Below are positions 32,836 through 46,300 of a stretch of DNA of 64,000 nucleotides, piece by piece. This stretch comes from Camellia lanceoleosa (taxonomy: Eukaryota > Streptophyta > Magnoliopsida > Ericales > Theaceae), in contig CM045761.1 of the NCBI GenBank assembly GCA_025200525.1, positions 78,459,551 to 78,523,550 on the forward strand. Direction: 5' to 3'. Made by a program: the position numbers and the translations under genes. The notes under the pieces are model-generated. The model did no database searches, was not told the DNA's origin, and saw only the letters and a program-made list of their open reading frames with translations. Each line of letters starts with the position of its first letter. Position 1 is the stretch's first letter.

Positions 32836-33833
32836 TATTTATCAAATTCTAAAATGAGATTTTGATTGAATTAGATGGGAAAAAAGTTTATACGGTTACT
32901 GTGTGTCTTAATTTAATTCAAGGTCTAAAGATACTGTCTGGAACAAAGTCATTGTTTATATGTTTATTATTTCAGTTTTTTTGGGTGGTAGTGTTCAAAA
33001 AATCATCACCTTATTTGGTTTCAATTTTTAGATTTAAATTTTTAAAAATTGAGTTTTTTTTATTGTTCGTGGCTTTTTTATTTTTAGTGAATATTTTTAA
33101 AATTTTAAGCAAAATTTTTTTACATGGATGTATTTAAAAAGCAAAATATTTATAATTTTTTTTAAAAAAAAATCAAATAAATACACATGAATAAGAAAAT
33201 GTACTTAATTTTCATATTTATTTATTTTTTTTTGCATTTTTGGTATTTAGTAAATTTTTTAAAAAAATATTCACAAATATTATATATTTTAAGTGTATTT
33301 ATGTTTGGAATATCCAAAAATTAAAAAAATTACTTAAAATATTAAAAAAATCAGTGAAAACAAAAAAAAAATGGAAAAAATATATATATATATATATATT
33401 TTTTTAATTTTCTGAAAAGTAAATACATAGAATTGAAACCAAACAACTTATCTATATTTTACTCCATATTTTTATTATTTGATGTTTTGTATCTTTTGTA
33501 AATGGATACAGAGGTATACTAGGCTGGCTTATTAGACTGTTGATTCCGAAAATGTTTAATGTTACAATATCTTATCAAAATTTGGTTGAAACATATCTAT
33601 TCAGAATTATAGCAATTCTAGTTTAGACCTGACCCATTTGATATTCTGAATCTGAGTTTTATTATCTTATACGATTGTTCATATCTTATTTCTCCTTATT
33701 CTTCATTGAGTTTGTTATTGGAGTGCCCTGGTACGTTTGGAACAAGTCGGGAATTAGTTTTTCAAAATAGTTTCTGCCCAAATTTTAGATTCTTCACTCG
33801 AGCAACACTTCTTGAACTTGAGCGATCTTTGAG
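32836..33833. other. Gene-free AT-rich stretch
   Basis: Very AT-rich with long A and T runs (33040-33420) that could fold back. No gene or defined element end is seen. Confidence 0.5.
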
Positions 33834-33875
33834 AACTCTCAGTACTTTTGCAGGCCTGCAAAGATACTGAGAGTT
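33834..33875. repeat. 42-bp palindrome next to tandem CTTGAGCAGT repeats
   Basis: AACTCTCAGTA..TTTGCAGG meets its inverse CCTGCAAA..TACTGAGAGTT with no spacer, 19 of 21 bases pairing. It is followed (33890-33975) by repeats of CTTGAGCAGTCATTCTTGCG, and the gypsy LTR starts at 33989. Confidence 0.8.
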
Positions 33876-35025
33876 AGCATTCTATACTTGAGCAGTCATT
33901 CTTGCGCTAACTTGAGCAGTCATTCTTGCGCTAGCTCGAGCAGTGTTAGCTCGAGCGGCCCTTCTTGAACTTGAGCTATGGTCCTCTGTGTAGACACCCC
34001 ATTTTTGACCGACCTTAAGACTCAGACGTCACCAACTGAGCACTCGGTGATGTTGCATATTGTGCTCGTTCTGAAGTTGCGAAATCACGGCCGCGAGCCT
34101 TACCTCCAAACTTCCGGACTCTTTTGTGCTTTGCCTCGGTTTATGAACCAGGTCCCGTTTTCTTCGTTTTCTCTTCCCGAAGGGAGGGAGAGGTCTCGTA
34201 GACCGTCTCTCAGTGGCCGTAGGCTACGTTTCGTGGTCGTAGGCCATTTTTCTCGTTTGGAGCCCGGTTTCTGGTTTTTCGAAGCCGTCGACCGTATGCC
34301 TCGGTTCGGGACCGCTTAACCACCTCTGTTTGCTCCGATTTTTGGCACACACCTTGTTTCCTCACTTTTGAGGGACACTGTGGCCCGAGAGACCAACTTC
34401 GTGGTCAAACGCCACATCCGGTGCTTAATAGTCAGTTTTCGGGGCCTCAGGCCGCGCGTTTTGGCTCCTGAACCTTCGTTTTGCATCAGTTTGGGTTCAT
34501 TTTTGGCGAAGACCTTATTTTCATTGTTAGAAAGGTTATAGAAGGGTGGGAGGCCAGCAATTTTTCTGAAAAACCAGCTTTATTCCTTCATCGCTCTTCA
34601 TCGCCCGTTTTCTTCACTAGAAAGTTGATTTTTCCCATTCCCGGGCTACTTTTTCTGACTTTCCACCACACCATTGTGTTGTACACACCTGGGAGGCCAC
34701 CAATATGGATAGGTCGACCAGTAATTCTTCCTGATCCTTTTAAACCCCTCTAAAAAGTTGGTTTTTCTCTCTCTTGGGTTACATTTTCTGGTTTTTCTCC
34801 ACATAGCTGTGTTGCACTCACCTGGGAGGCCACCTTTCTGGGGTGGCCGGCCAGCAATTTTGCTTGACCCCTGGTCGGCCTCTTGAACCTAGCCAGCCAA
34901 GTTTGTCCCTCCTAGTGCATTCTAGCTGTGCCAGCTGTTTTGCATCAGACCCCCTGCTTGAGGGTCTGTCCTTTTGGGGGGAGATTTGAATTGTTTTTCC
35001 CCCATTTTCTTTCATTCCTCTCCCT

Positions 35026-35034
35026 CTATATAAC
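35026..35034 (+). promoter_or_regulatory. LTR TATA box
   Basis: CTATATAAC follows a CT-rich stretch and sits at the same place in the second LTR (60889-60897), so it is probably the core promoter of the element's RNA. Confidence 0.65.
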
Positions 35035-35289
35035 TAACCCCCACCTCCATTTCTAAGGGTTAGAAAAATTAGCTGGGGCATTGATACATACAATCATATA
35101 TCTATCTCATCCAAGCTTCAAAACATCATTGACCTTACATCATTTACACACCAACCCATAGCTTAGCACCTCTATCATCCATTCCAGCCCCTTGGACTTG
35201 ATTTCCAGAGGTTGAAAGCTCACTAACTTGGTCTAGAAGCTGCTGGAGGTCGGCTCTTCAAGGGTGAGTCCCTATTTTCCCTTTTCTTG

Positions 35290-35870
35290 CTTCATTTTGC
35301 TACATTTTTGGGCTTCGACCTGAACTGAAAATAGTCTTATTTTGAGCTCATCTTCATGTTTGATCAAGAACTTTTTTTCTGTTTGAGGTCTTCTATCCAC
35401 CCTTTGTGCTTTATCCCTCCTTTTGGCCCTTATCTTGCATGATATGTTAGCTTTGTTTGTGAGTATTTTTGGGTTTCGAGCCAAACTGTAAAGTGCCTTA
35501 TTTTGAGCTCCTCTTCAACTTTGTTGAAGGGCTATTTACTGTTTGAGGCCATCTATTTCCCCTTACCCTTTATTTCTTTTTTAGGGTCATTTTTGCATCA
35601 TATTGTAGCTTTACTTGTGAGCATATTCAAGATTTTCCATAAACTGTAAAGTATCTTATTTTGATCCTCTCTTAAACTTTGTTGAAGGGCACTTGACTGT
35701 TTGAGGCCTTTTACTGCCCTGTTTGTCCAATCTCTCTTTTAGGGCTGTTTTTGCATGATACATTAGCCTTATTTGTGAGCCTTTTTGGACCTTGACCTAA
35801 ACTGAAAAAAGTCTTTTTTTGACATCATCTTCATGTTCAATTAAGGTCTATCCTCTTTTTGGGGTCATCT
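35290..35870 (+). repeat. Four-unit tandem array within the LTR
   Basis: Units of roughly 165-180 bp share a TTTGTGAGC..TTTTTGG start, CTGTAAAGT.TCTTATTTTGA, TTGTTGAAGGGC and CTGTTTGAGGCC. The copies are diverged. The second LTR has the same array at about 61180-61740, so it predates both insertions. Confidence 0.75.
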
Positions 35871-38574
35871 TCCCCCTATGCATGCTTCATTCCTTCATAA
35901 TTAGGGCTATGCATTAGAGCTCTTGCATTGGCCATGGCTTGGACTCTTAGCCACTGAAATCCAGTAGATTTTCAGTGGCTTAGGTGTATTCTTGAAGGCT
36001 AAAATCATAGGGGGGTGACCCCCTCTTTCCTTGTCTTGTTTGGTGGCCTTTTTGGCCTTCCAAAAGACCCCCTATTTGCAAGCTTCCAAGCTTTGTTTCT
36101 ATCACTTTTCATTGGGTTTTAAGACCCCCATAACTCATTTCTAGAGTTAGTTCGGATATGCTAAGTGTCCTTGATGTATGTGCTTAATAACCACTTGTAT
36201 GGCCCTTTAAAGAAACCCATTATTTGTGCATGTGTTGGTTGTATTTCAAAGGTTATTTGGGCATATTTTAATATGTTTTGTTCACTGATTTTTTTTGGTT
36301 TGATGAGTTCTCACATGCTTCATGCACATGCCATGTAAACCATGTTTGCTAGTCAAAGTTGCATGCTATTTTAGTCCATCATGCTAGCATCTTTTGGTCA
36401 TGCTTTGAACTAAAAATGTTCATGTTTTGGGACTGCCTTGGCTCTGTCTTTGTGCTTCATAGTCAAATAATGCATTCTTTGTATAGCTACAAGTCAATAT
36501 ATGTGCCTAGTTTTGAGTTTCGGGACCATTCCATGCATTGTATCACATATATCCATGATTCGGGATCATTTTGCATCATGATTCAGTGCTGGAATTTGCA
36601 TGGTTGAATGTCATGTTTCATGCCTCGCCATGCCTTGTTAGAGTGGCATTTGGTGCCTTAGGCTCGGTCCTCGGTTTGCGTGCATATATGCATGCATTTC
36701 GATAGTCTCATTTTCATCTGATGGTTGCTGATGTAAGTGTGGCTGAGGTCCACTCATGTTGGTGTAAGTCCATTTTGTATTGTGTATGCTAGGTTGTATG
36801 TTAGAGCATTGTGTATGCCTTGTTACATCGTGCATTGTGTATGCCATCTTATAGCATTGCGTATGCTAGGTTGCATGTTAGGATTGCATTCATGCATGTC
36901 ATGCATATTGCATTGTGTTTGGGATAGGAGTTAGCCCAAGCACGGGAAATGAGGGACGTTTCGTACTTCGAGTGACGGAACGTGTCTTAATTCCCGGTCA
37001 CCGACACTCTGGATTAACTATGATGGAGTCTCGGTCTTGTTGTGTTTTCATGTGCATTCATTTCATATTGAGTCGTGCAATTCGACTCCTCGGCCATTAT
37101 GCATCGATATGCGTGATTGGTGGCACGAGGATCGAGACAAGCATACATATATGAAAATACATTGCCATGCCCATTTCTTGCTCTCTGTTGCAGCAAATCA
37201 GAAACCGGCAGCCTTTTGGAGCTTCGCGCAATATTCCGGGCTTAATTGTAAACAGAGACTAATTGGGGCATCGCAATGGATTTCCGCGCAAGGCAACTCA
37301 AGCATGCATCATTCATCATTCGGAACAGAGCTGAGGCGGTCCATAGGCTTGCATTGCCAATTTACTACTTTCCTAGGTTAATTTGTTAATTAATTAGGAT
37401 TTTGTATTTATTCGGACTGTAATTATTCATTTGGGACTGTATTATTTATTTGGACCCTCTGAGTGAGGGCACAATTGTAATAAGTGTGCGTGCGTGTGAT
37501 GTATGTCTTCCAACCCCATGTCTTTCTCTCTTTTATTTACCAGCTTATGATGGTTAGAATAGGGCATGTTTCAATTAGCATACAGTATGATAGCATGTGT
37601 GCATTCATTCATCTGTTTTGCATGCACCGGGCTCGGCGCATCATACTCACTGTATTGTATTTCAATTCCGAGTTGAATACATGTTAGCTGTAGCATTCCA
37701 TATGCCATGTTTAGAATAGCCGAGCCTATCTTAGTTGTATTTCTACATGTGTTGCATTAGGCATTTCTTTATAGTTAGGATAATGCATAGATTTCTAACA
37801 TAGTTTCTGTTTTGGCTTGGAGTATTCGGTAAGTTTTTACGCTTTAGCATCGTTGCATGTATGTGAGTGACTGCCATGATAGCATGCTTACCATGAGGCT
37901 ATTTGCTTATGTGATATAACTGCCTGAATGCCTGTGGGTGAAGGTTGGGTTATTTGGATTGGAACAATGCATTGACTGTGAGTTTTAAGCCCACTAGATA
38001 GTGGCAAAACCATCTTTTCTAAGCCCACCTGAGGGTGGCGAAATCTGTATTTTAAGCCTACTTGCGAGTAGCAACCATCTTTCAAAAACAAACATGAAAT
38101 GTTTTGTTCCAATTCAGGCGATCCAGTCTATACTTGTATGCTGTGCGCATCACATAGTAAATCTAGGCTAATAACCGGAATAAGAACGCAAAATGTTTTC
38201 AAAACTAGATATCATAGTTAGTAGAGGCCGATCTTTGATCGGGTGAGCGGGGATGCTCATGAAGTGACCTTCCCCAATCGTACCCAAGTTCCCGAGCCGA
38301 GGCAACTTTGGTGATGATGAACACGTGGCCTTAGGCACGAGTCAGGGTTTCCTAAATTTTCCAAAAATAAAATATTTATGTGGCGACTTTGTATCTGGCA
38401 AAGTAATCCTTGTTTGGCACTTCTTTCAAAAAAAATCTGTTTTCTCAAAACGATTTGCTGGATTTGGACTCTTTGGTTCAGATTGAGAACCGTGACAATT
38501 TGAGTCCGAACTGTAGTGAGCCCAAAATGAACAGAACGGGACTCATTCTCCGGGCGTCTGGGGCGTCTCGCTTC

Positions 38575-38592
38575 TGGCGACTTATTTGGGAT
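38575..38592 (+). promoter_or_regulatory. Gypsy primer binding site (candidate)
   Basis: TGGCGACTTATTTGGGAT just after the presumed LTR end resembles the TGGCGACTC..CTGGGGA primer sites of Tat-type elements. A second TGGCGACTT at 38381 is an alternative. LTR end and site are therefore approximate. Confidence 0.5.
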
Positions 38593-39647
38593 TTAGAGAA
38601 CTTGACTCGAACTCATGATATCTTGTTTTGATTACACTTATGTGTTTCTTTGCATTGCATTTGCATTGGTACGCCTAGGACACCGTGTTTGCCATCTGCT
38701 ATTCCTGAGCGATTTGCCAGGGGCTGCGTGTCATAAGGCTTACCGGTTACGGGCTCTGACCCCGGTTTTACCGGGGCACCCTTTTGACTATTCGACCTAG
38801 TGCATATTCGGAATCTATAGTGACCATTCCAAATTAGGATAGGTTGCTTACCCGATTATAGGTTGTTTGAAACCGCTGCGTGCATAGTGAAACCCTAGCT
38901 CCTGACAAAATAGGACAGGGAAACCCTACCCCAACATAGGGGTGTTTTGGCTCTTATTTATCTGTTATGTGCTTTTAGAGTGCGTCTCTACAGGAATGCA
39001 TGTATCGACGAAGTTTAGGCATCGAACTTCAGGCATCAAATGTTTGAGAATCGCTTATTTGCGGGTATCGATTCAATTGGGGGACAATGATTCAGTGGAT
39101 AGTGATCGATGTTTGAGGACAAGTGTATTCAAATTTTATCGACTGTGTTGTTATGCCCACTGTGTTGTGTATTTATTTTAAGTCATATTATCGCTCGTTT
39201 ATCCGTTATTTATTTCTTATTGCTTTATTTATCTTTTGCTAGGATGCTTTTAGCACAATTGCTTCAAACCAAGATATTCCCAAGCACTCGACAAGAGGTC
39301 GCCGGCTCAATCGATCCGAGGATCCGTTGACGGATAACCAAGATTTCATTCTCTACCCCCGGTTGTCAGATAGAGGCCGAGAAAGAGTAGTGTCCGGCAG
39401 AGGTTACCAGAAAGGGTCTACCCTAGCGAGGAACAATTTGCCGAGGTCTTAGTTTCTGCCATAGAAATACACATACCAGTCAGTCAATTCTCTACCCCCA
39501 GTTGTCAGATAGAGGCCGAGAAAGCGTAGTGTGTCTGAGCAGAGGTTACCAGAGCAGTGGTCTACCCTAGCAGTGAACAGTCGGGCTGAGGTCTCAGTTT
39601 CTGCCATAGAAATACACATACCAATCAGTCAGCAGGATCAGCAGAAC
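38593..39647 (+). other. Gypsy leader with ~139-bp tandem duplication
   Basis: Untranslated leader. ATTCTCTACCCCC at 39348 and again at 39487 starts two copies of a ~139-bp unit ending CCATAGAAATACACATACCA, placed directly before the gag start. Copies differ at several bases. Confidence 0.75.
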
Positions 39648-41030
39648 ATGGCCGGAATTGAAGAAATGATGCGGCAACTCCAAGAGAGTATAAAGCAAAT
39701 GCTGGAGGACGCTGGTCACGAAAGCGAGTTCTCTAAACAATGAGCCACAATTATGGCCTAGCAAAGTGAGCTAATTACTTCTGGCCACAAGCGAGCCAGC
39801 ATCAGCCTTACATCCAATTCCTCTCCCACCAGGGGTCCTGCTACCCGAGCAGACACCAACTACCCAGAATGTCTTGCCAAATGCCTAGAACATTTTGCCA
39901 AATGTCCATGCCGCTCAGGAGGACACAGACATCCCAACGGGGCCAGCTCTGCCCCCGCTTCCACCTCAATTATCCAAGGTACATACACCCGTCAACCACC
40001 CCGGACTCTCCTTTCGAGTTTGAAGTAGACCCTACAGCACTGAAATTGAGCAAGCTCGAGAAGCTATTCAAAAAATCCCAAGGGGAAAAGGCTATCCCGG
40101 ATATCGAGGACGGATATACTGATGTGGCTGTGACGTTGCCGGATAGATTCAAAATGCTGCAGATCGATCGCTTCGACGGATCTGGGGATCCCATGGTCCA
40201 CCTCCGGCTATTCTCAGATATACTACGGCCAATGGGCCTAACCAGACCCCAGAAGCTTTCACTATTCGGCCGGACCTTGTCGGGTGTGGCCGCTATTTGG
40301 TATGCGAAGTTTGAGGATGATGTCAAGCGAAGTTGGGACAAAATGGCCTAGGCCTTTGTTGCACAATACTTTTACAACACCCAAATAGAGATTACGACTC
40401 GAGATCTCGAAACAACAATACAAGAGCCCAAAGAGAGCTTCTCTGATTTCGTAACCCGGTGAAGGGCGAAGGCCTCGATGATGACTCTAAGGCCCACCGA
40501 TAAGGACCAGATTAGGATGATTGTGTGCAATCTCCAGCCAAAACTAATGCAAAAAATGATTGTGCTCCCATTCCCTACTTTTTCGGATCTGCACGAGATG
40601 GGGGTACAAATTGAAGATGCAATGAAACAAGGTCTGATTGACCAAGACAGGGAGCAATCCCGGAGAACCTTTAACCGCAACAACAATGCAGGCCCGAGTA
40701 GCGCTGCAACTGTAAGAACATCGGAGGTAAACATGGTCGCCAACATCCCTCATCCCTCCTCCCCCTCCAAGGCTCATGGCAGCCACACCCTTCTCCAGTG
40801 CATCCGGAAGTAGTACACAGACCACCAAATACTAACCTAGAGGCCAAAGAACCTTCACTCCAGTGTACATGCCCCTGTCCAAGGCTCTAGGGGTCTTAAT
40901 CAGAAAAGGGCATCTAAAACCCCTAGAGCCGAGGCCGTTACCAAATCCACTACCCCCCACTCACAACCCAGCCAAATACCGTGCATATCACCAGTAACAC
41001 GGTCATGACACCGACCAATGTTTCAGATTG
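39648..41030 (+). pseudogene. Gypsy (Tat) gag
   Basis: The ATG at 39648 opens MAGIEEMMRQLQESIKQML, a short helical N-terminus typical of these Gags, ended by TGA after SEFSKQ. In another frame the capsid part reads LQIDRFDGSGDPMVHLRLF, GLTRPQKLSLFGRTLSG and AIWYAKFEDD (40150-40330), then after a stop FVAQYFYN and SFSDFVTR, running on to about 40810. Gag forms the virus-like particle of the element. It has at least one frameshift and several stops. Near 40976 KYRAYHQ.HGHDTDQCFRLRHEIQDLID resembles the zinc-knuckle-like end of Tat Gag and leads into the next open frame. Confidence 0.9.
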
Positions 41031-41714
41031 CGTCACGAGATCCAAGATCTCATTGACAAACAGCTAATTTTGCCACCAGAAAGACCCAATGTCACAACCA
41101 ACCCACTCCCTACACACAACCAAGCTCCACCTCTCAAAAGAATCAACTTTATCCAAACTGGGGTCGTGTCTTACGATCCTAGCATCTATATCACTCCTTC
41201 CCATCTACCTAAGCCGGAGGTGCTCCTTCCTGACTATACTGACCTTTTGTGCATGCTGGACATCTCTACAACCCAACTTGAGCCAATGGTGGTGGCTGGC
41301 GAAGATAGCGTAGGGGCGATTACAGAGGAGGATGGAATGGTTGAGTCAGGGTTTGAGCAGTCTGGGAATTTTGCTGGGGAAGCCTACGATCCGAGTGATT
41401 ACATTCTGTCAGCAAGCCAATTTGAGCCAAGTGTAGAATTGCCAGAGAGAGCAGAACTGTGTGTGATCCAGGGAGATAGATTTGAGCAGGGAACGAATGG
41501 TTTAACGGCCGTAGAAGAGGGTTTTGTCGACCTCCAATTTTTCAATGACCAAGAATCAGGGGACGCAACAGTCAACTGGTTTGATTATGAGGAATCAGTA
41601 GAGGCTACCGGATGGCTGGATGATCAACCGAATGTTGTAGAGTTCCAACACCAGGGCGAGGGTATCGGTTGGCCGGAAGGGCCAAGTCGAGTACATTCTT
41701 GGGAGAATCTTTGA
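41028..41714 (+). pseudogene. Gypsy gag C-terminal / linker region
   Basis: A 228-codon open frame starts LRHEIQDLIDKQLILPP, the conserved segment behind the Tat zinc knuckle, and goes on to an acidic linker (EEDGMVESGFEQSG, FDYEESVEATGWLDDQ) of unknown role. The frame is the same as the gag ATG and the protease frame, and is separated from protease by stops between 41714 and 42230. Confidence 0.75.
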
Positions 41715-42233
41715 TAAGAATTTCGCCGTAATGCAGGAAAGTGAACAACAAAGCCGCACAACGCAGTGGAACAAGAAAAATTTTGGGATTCCGAGAGAAC
41801 TGAGAAAGCCAAATCCTATGAGGGATCAAAATCTTTGTGGGCACAAGGACAGAGATCTTTGCGAGCATGTGAAAGTATCATGAAAGTACAATCACTTGAG
41901 CAGGACAGATGTCTGTTGGCTGCTTATGGGATGTGGTGGGAGGACGATGATTTATGTCTTGCCCACACAGACGAGGATTAGGGGAACAATCAACAAGACG
42001 ACACCTGGTATCTCGATGAGGTTGATCACATGACAAGAAGCGAGCGGTATTTCAAGCCCCTGCACCTAGACCAGCCAGAGGCATCTAGGAAAGATAAGGA
42101 AGCTGAGAGACAGAAAGAGAAACAACTTGAGGAAGAGGCTGTGCTCAAACAGTTAAAAAAGACACAAGCAGACATTTCCGTGTGGGGACTGCTTATGGCA
42201 TCATGAGTACACAGACAAGCTGTCCTATCTGCC

Positions 42234-43315
42234 ATGGACAAGGCTAAACTTTCGATAGAAACCACGCCGGAGCAACTGGTAGGATTAGTCTTTCCGGGAG
42301 GAGCTACCCCGATGCTGACTTTTTGTGACAAAGAACTACCACCTGAGGGTGTGAACCACAATAAGCCACTCTACATCTCTGTGGAGTGTAGAAATAAATG
42401 GATACCGGTGGTTCTTGTTGATACCGGATCTACCATCAACGTGTGCCCGGCAAGGATAGTGTATGTAATCGGTTTGAAGACTGCGAACTTTATACCGACA
42501 GCCCAGGTAATTCGGGCATATGACAACACGAGCCGAGAAGTAATGGGGACGGTAAAAATCCAGACTAAGGTTGGGCCAGGACAACATGAGATAGACTTCC
42601 ACGTCTTAGAAGTTCCGGCAACCTTCAATCTGCTTTTGGGGCGGCCGTGGTTGCACCAGGTGAAGGCCGTGTCGTCCACCTTACATCAGATGGTGAAATA
42701 CCCCCATGAGAAGGGAGTAGCCATTGTGTTCGGGAATTCATCGATCCACCCACCGTCGGAGGTGTCTACACAAGTCCTGGAAATTGAGCACAGCATGGAA
42801 GATGTGTTTGTGTCAGGGTTTACCTTAGCTGAGGCTCGGGTTGTGCAAAACATTATGGGTGTTAATGAGGGAGTATATGTCAGTACTCAATTTGCATACC
42901 TCATGAACAAGCTACAACACATCTCTGGGATGGGATTAGGAAGGAACGGCCGGAAGGGCGACACAACATTGGCCGAAGTGCCACACAACCACCATACCTT
43001 TGGATTGGGTTATCAGCCCACCAAAGAAGATTGGATAAGAAAGGGGAAGGATATGGCTGGAAGAGCCAGAGCAAAGTGGGCTGGGAAGCTTTTTGAACTG
43101 ATGCATAGGCCCATTCAGGGTACCCTAAACGGACGCTTCATCCGGGAGGGGGAGGACTTTCCATTTTGTGGCTTCCCAGAGCCGTGGCTGAACGCAAAAA
43201 GGAAGCGCGTGCCAGGTTTCGAGATTTTCTTTGACCTACAATTATCTGGGGATGACGTTGCCGAAGAGCAGACAGACCCATCAGCTGAGGCTGAGCAATG
43301 TAAGGAAGTGGATTC
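42234..43315 (+). pseudogene. Gypsy aspartic protease region with G-patch-like segment
   Basis: The protease active site VLVDTGSTINVCP lies about 60-75 residues in, with LLLGRPWLHQVKAVSSTLHQ behind it, the standard retropepsin pattern of Tat elements. A glycine-rich ISGMGLGRNGRKG segment further on is G-patch-like. The protein would cut Gag-Pol. The open frame runs on to 43415, but the part after 43316 is read from the inverted LTR of the nested element, so the true coding ends at the insertion and the following reverse transcriptase N-terminus is lost. Confidence 0.88.
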
Positions 43316-46300
43316 TGTAGACGCGCCCGTGGGCTTCCATCTAACAGTTCGAGGACTTGATTTTGTGTCGGTTCTAAATCTGAACCAAAGAGTCCAAATC
43401 CGGCAAATCGTTTGAGAAAATAGATTTTTGAAAAGTAGTGCCAAACATGGATGCGGCCAGACATGTAGTCGCCACCTAAATATTTTTAAAATGGGAAATT
43501 TAGCAACCCCGACTCGGTGCAGTCAATGCGTGCCGCATCACCAAAGTGGTCTTGGCTCGGGAGCTTGGGTACGATCGGGGAAGGTCAGCTATGAGCACCC
43601 CCTTTCGTCCGGTCCGAAGACCGGCCTCTACTAACCGTGATATCCATTTTTGAAAACTTTATGCGTTCTTATTCCGGTTATTAGCCTAGAATTACTGTGT
43701 TATGTGCACAGCAAACAAGTATAGACTAGATTTCCTAACTTGGAAATAAACATTGCATATCCGTTCGTTTTGAAAACAATTTGAAATTGCTACTCGCCAG
43801 TAGGCTAAAATACGGATTTCAATGAGTTGTTCCAACTCAGGCAATCTAACCTCCACCCACAGGCATTCAAGCAGTTTATCACGTAAGCATTTAGCCGCAT
43901 GGCAAGCATACTGTCATGGTAACATTCACACGCATGTGGTATGCTAAAGCGTAAAAACTTACATCGTACTCCGTGCCGAAAACAACAACCCGGTTAGCAA
44001 ACATGCATGACCTAGTTCATGTTAGGTGGCTAATGCAACACAGGCATAGATGTAATCTAGAGTAGGCTCGGCTTACCCTAAACATGGCATGTGAAATGCG
44101 CGAGTAGCACGTATTCAATTTGGAATTGAAGATTGCAATGCAATTTGTATGATGTACCGAGCCCGGTGCATGTAAACAAATGCATGGATGCACGCATGCA
44201 TTGCATAAAGTATGCTAAAATAAACGTGCCCTAATCTACCATCGAAAGCGGGTAAATAAAAGGGATAGAAAGAAATGGGGGTTTGGAAGACACACACCCA
44301 CTCACACATACTTATTACAGTTTTGCCCTCGCTCGGAGGGACCAAAAGAATAATACAAATTAATTAACTACGCAAGCTAATTAAATATTACAAATTCACT
44401 AAATTAATTAACAAATTAACTAAGTTAATTAAAGCAGTAAATGCCTCGGGAAGAGGGCAAGATGCATTACGTGCCCGGGACTCGCTCGGAATCGCACTGC
44501 CATGCACGGATTGCCTCTGTTTTCCCTGCTGTCCTCCTCAGAAAATTGCCAAAGTCCCAGAAGTGCCTCTCAAGGCACTGGAGAGTACCACCGGCTGGGG
44601 TAGAGCACCACCGGCTAAAGAAGGAGGCCACCGGCACTAGATGAAGTTATCGGCTGGAAATTGACTGCCGGTCGGCACTAAATAGTGCCGGTCGGCACTT
44701 AACACCTGCAGAACCTGCAACTCACAGCAGCAGAGGACAACAACATGCATGGCAATGTGATTCAAGGTATTTATGCACTATACACACCCTTTATCATGTT
44801 ATTGACTCAAGAGGGCATGTGCCTCGATTCCCAGACCACCAATCGTGCATTTCCATGCATGATGGCCCAAGGAACAAAGTGCAACTTTGATTTCAAATGC
44901 ATGCTATGCAAACAAGCAAACAAGGGTGATCGACCTCCATCATACTTCACTTCAAGAGGCCAAACATGCATGCTCATGTGATGCAACTCTAAGCATGTTA
45001 TCTAACATGCAACATGGACTATGCAATATGTTCATGCAAAGGGTTCAAGCAAGCATGCACGGTAAGCATGCAAACCAATGGAAGGATGGTCTTATACATG
45101 AATTAGGCAACTCAAATAGTCCTAAAATCAGTGGCCAAAATGTCTAGACATGAGGACTAAACAAACACACACACATGCAAGTGTTATGGTCCAAATCCAA
45201 GGCATAAACATGGCAACTCTCAAGCACACTTAAAGAGACCAAACATAGACAAAGAGCATGCATTGTAAAGCTCTGAAATACATGCAAAGCATGGTGCCAA
45301 ACCAAGTCGAAGATAGCCCAAACAAAGCATGCAAACGGTCTAAGGCTTAAAGCTAGTTAAAGAGGCTTTGAACCGAACTTATGCAAGGCGATCATGGCAT
45401 GCACTAAACAACTAAAAACAGGTTTTTAGTATGTCAAAACAAAGCCAAAAGGCTACTTAGATGGCATCTAAGAGGCTTGAAATCAAAGGCATGCAAAATG
45501 GCCAAAACATGGAGTATTCAACACATGCTTTTAAAGCATTCAAGAGGCAACTAAGGTAAGCATACAAGCACACCAAAGGGACTGAAATAGCATGCTAGGT
45601 GGTTCCAAAACATCAAAAATAAAGCAAGCATGGCATGCTACACATTCATGCTCTTGAGGCCAACAAGCCAAATGCAAAGGAGCTATGGAATACAAGTCAT
45701 GGTTGACCTAAACAACCATGGACAGACCTCCTACATGGAAAAATAAGCATACAAGCTTCAAGGATCTAAGCCTAAAACATGCTAGAAACAAAGGCACACT
45801 ACCTAGACATGTTAAGGGACTATTATGGCATTACAAAGCAACCATGCAAAACATGCAAGGAGTACTAAAACCAACTTAGAAATATGTTATATCATGGCAA
45901 TATAAGCATGAAAAACAAACCAAACATGCTCAACACACAACCAAACATGGTGCTCCTTTGGAAGCCAAAACTTGTCCTTTTCAAGGACATCAAGGAGAGG
46001 GGGTGGTCCTCTCCTTCTTGAGACTCTAAGGCATCATCTTCACCACTGAAATGCCTCAAGTTTCCAGTGGTGAAGAGATCCTAACACCAAAGTCTCGGAT
46101 CCTTCACAAAATAGCACAAAAAGAGGCCTTTTCAAGGCCTAAGGGTGGTCAAACTTGCTCAAACCACAAAACACTTTTAATAAACAATAAAGAGGCTTAA
46201 AAAACAGAACTTTTATGTGTTATAGACTAAGCACAAAAACTGTTTTAAACTAGGCAAAAATGGAGTGCAAAAATGGGGTAAATAAAGTAAGTTTCTTACC

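Larger units (their letters stand above)
33989..38570 (+). repeat. Gypsy 5' LTR (~4.6 kb)
   Basis: Starts TGTAGACACCCCATTTTTGACC and ends near 38570, just before the primer-site-like TGGCGACTT. The same sequence restarts at 59812 and appears inverted at 43316-47036 and about 50230-52590. It contains GGCCGGCC words (34680-34870), a TATA box, a four-unit tandem array (35290-35870) and a TGCATG-rich section (36300-36900). Confidence 0.85.

Noticed and set aside
43316..43415. C-terminal end of the protease open frame
   Set aside because: These codons are read from the inverted LTR of the nested element, so they are not original protease.
44441..45147. Small open frames repeated at 50849-51251
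   Set aside because: They recur because the LTR is duplicated; they lie in inverted LTR sequence, with no recognisable protein.
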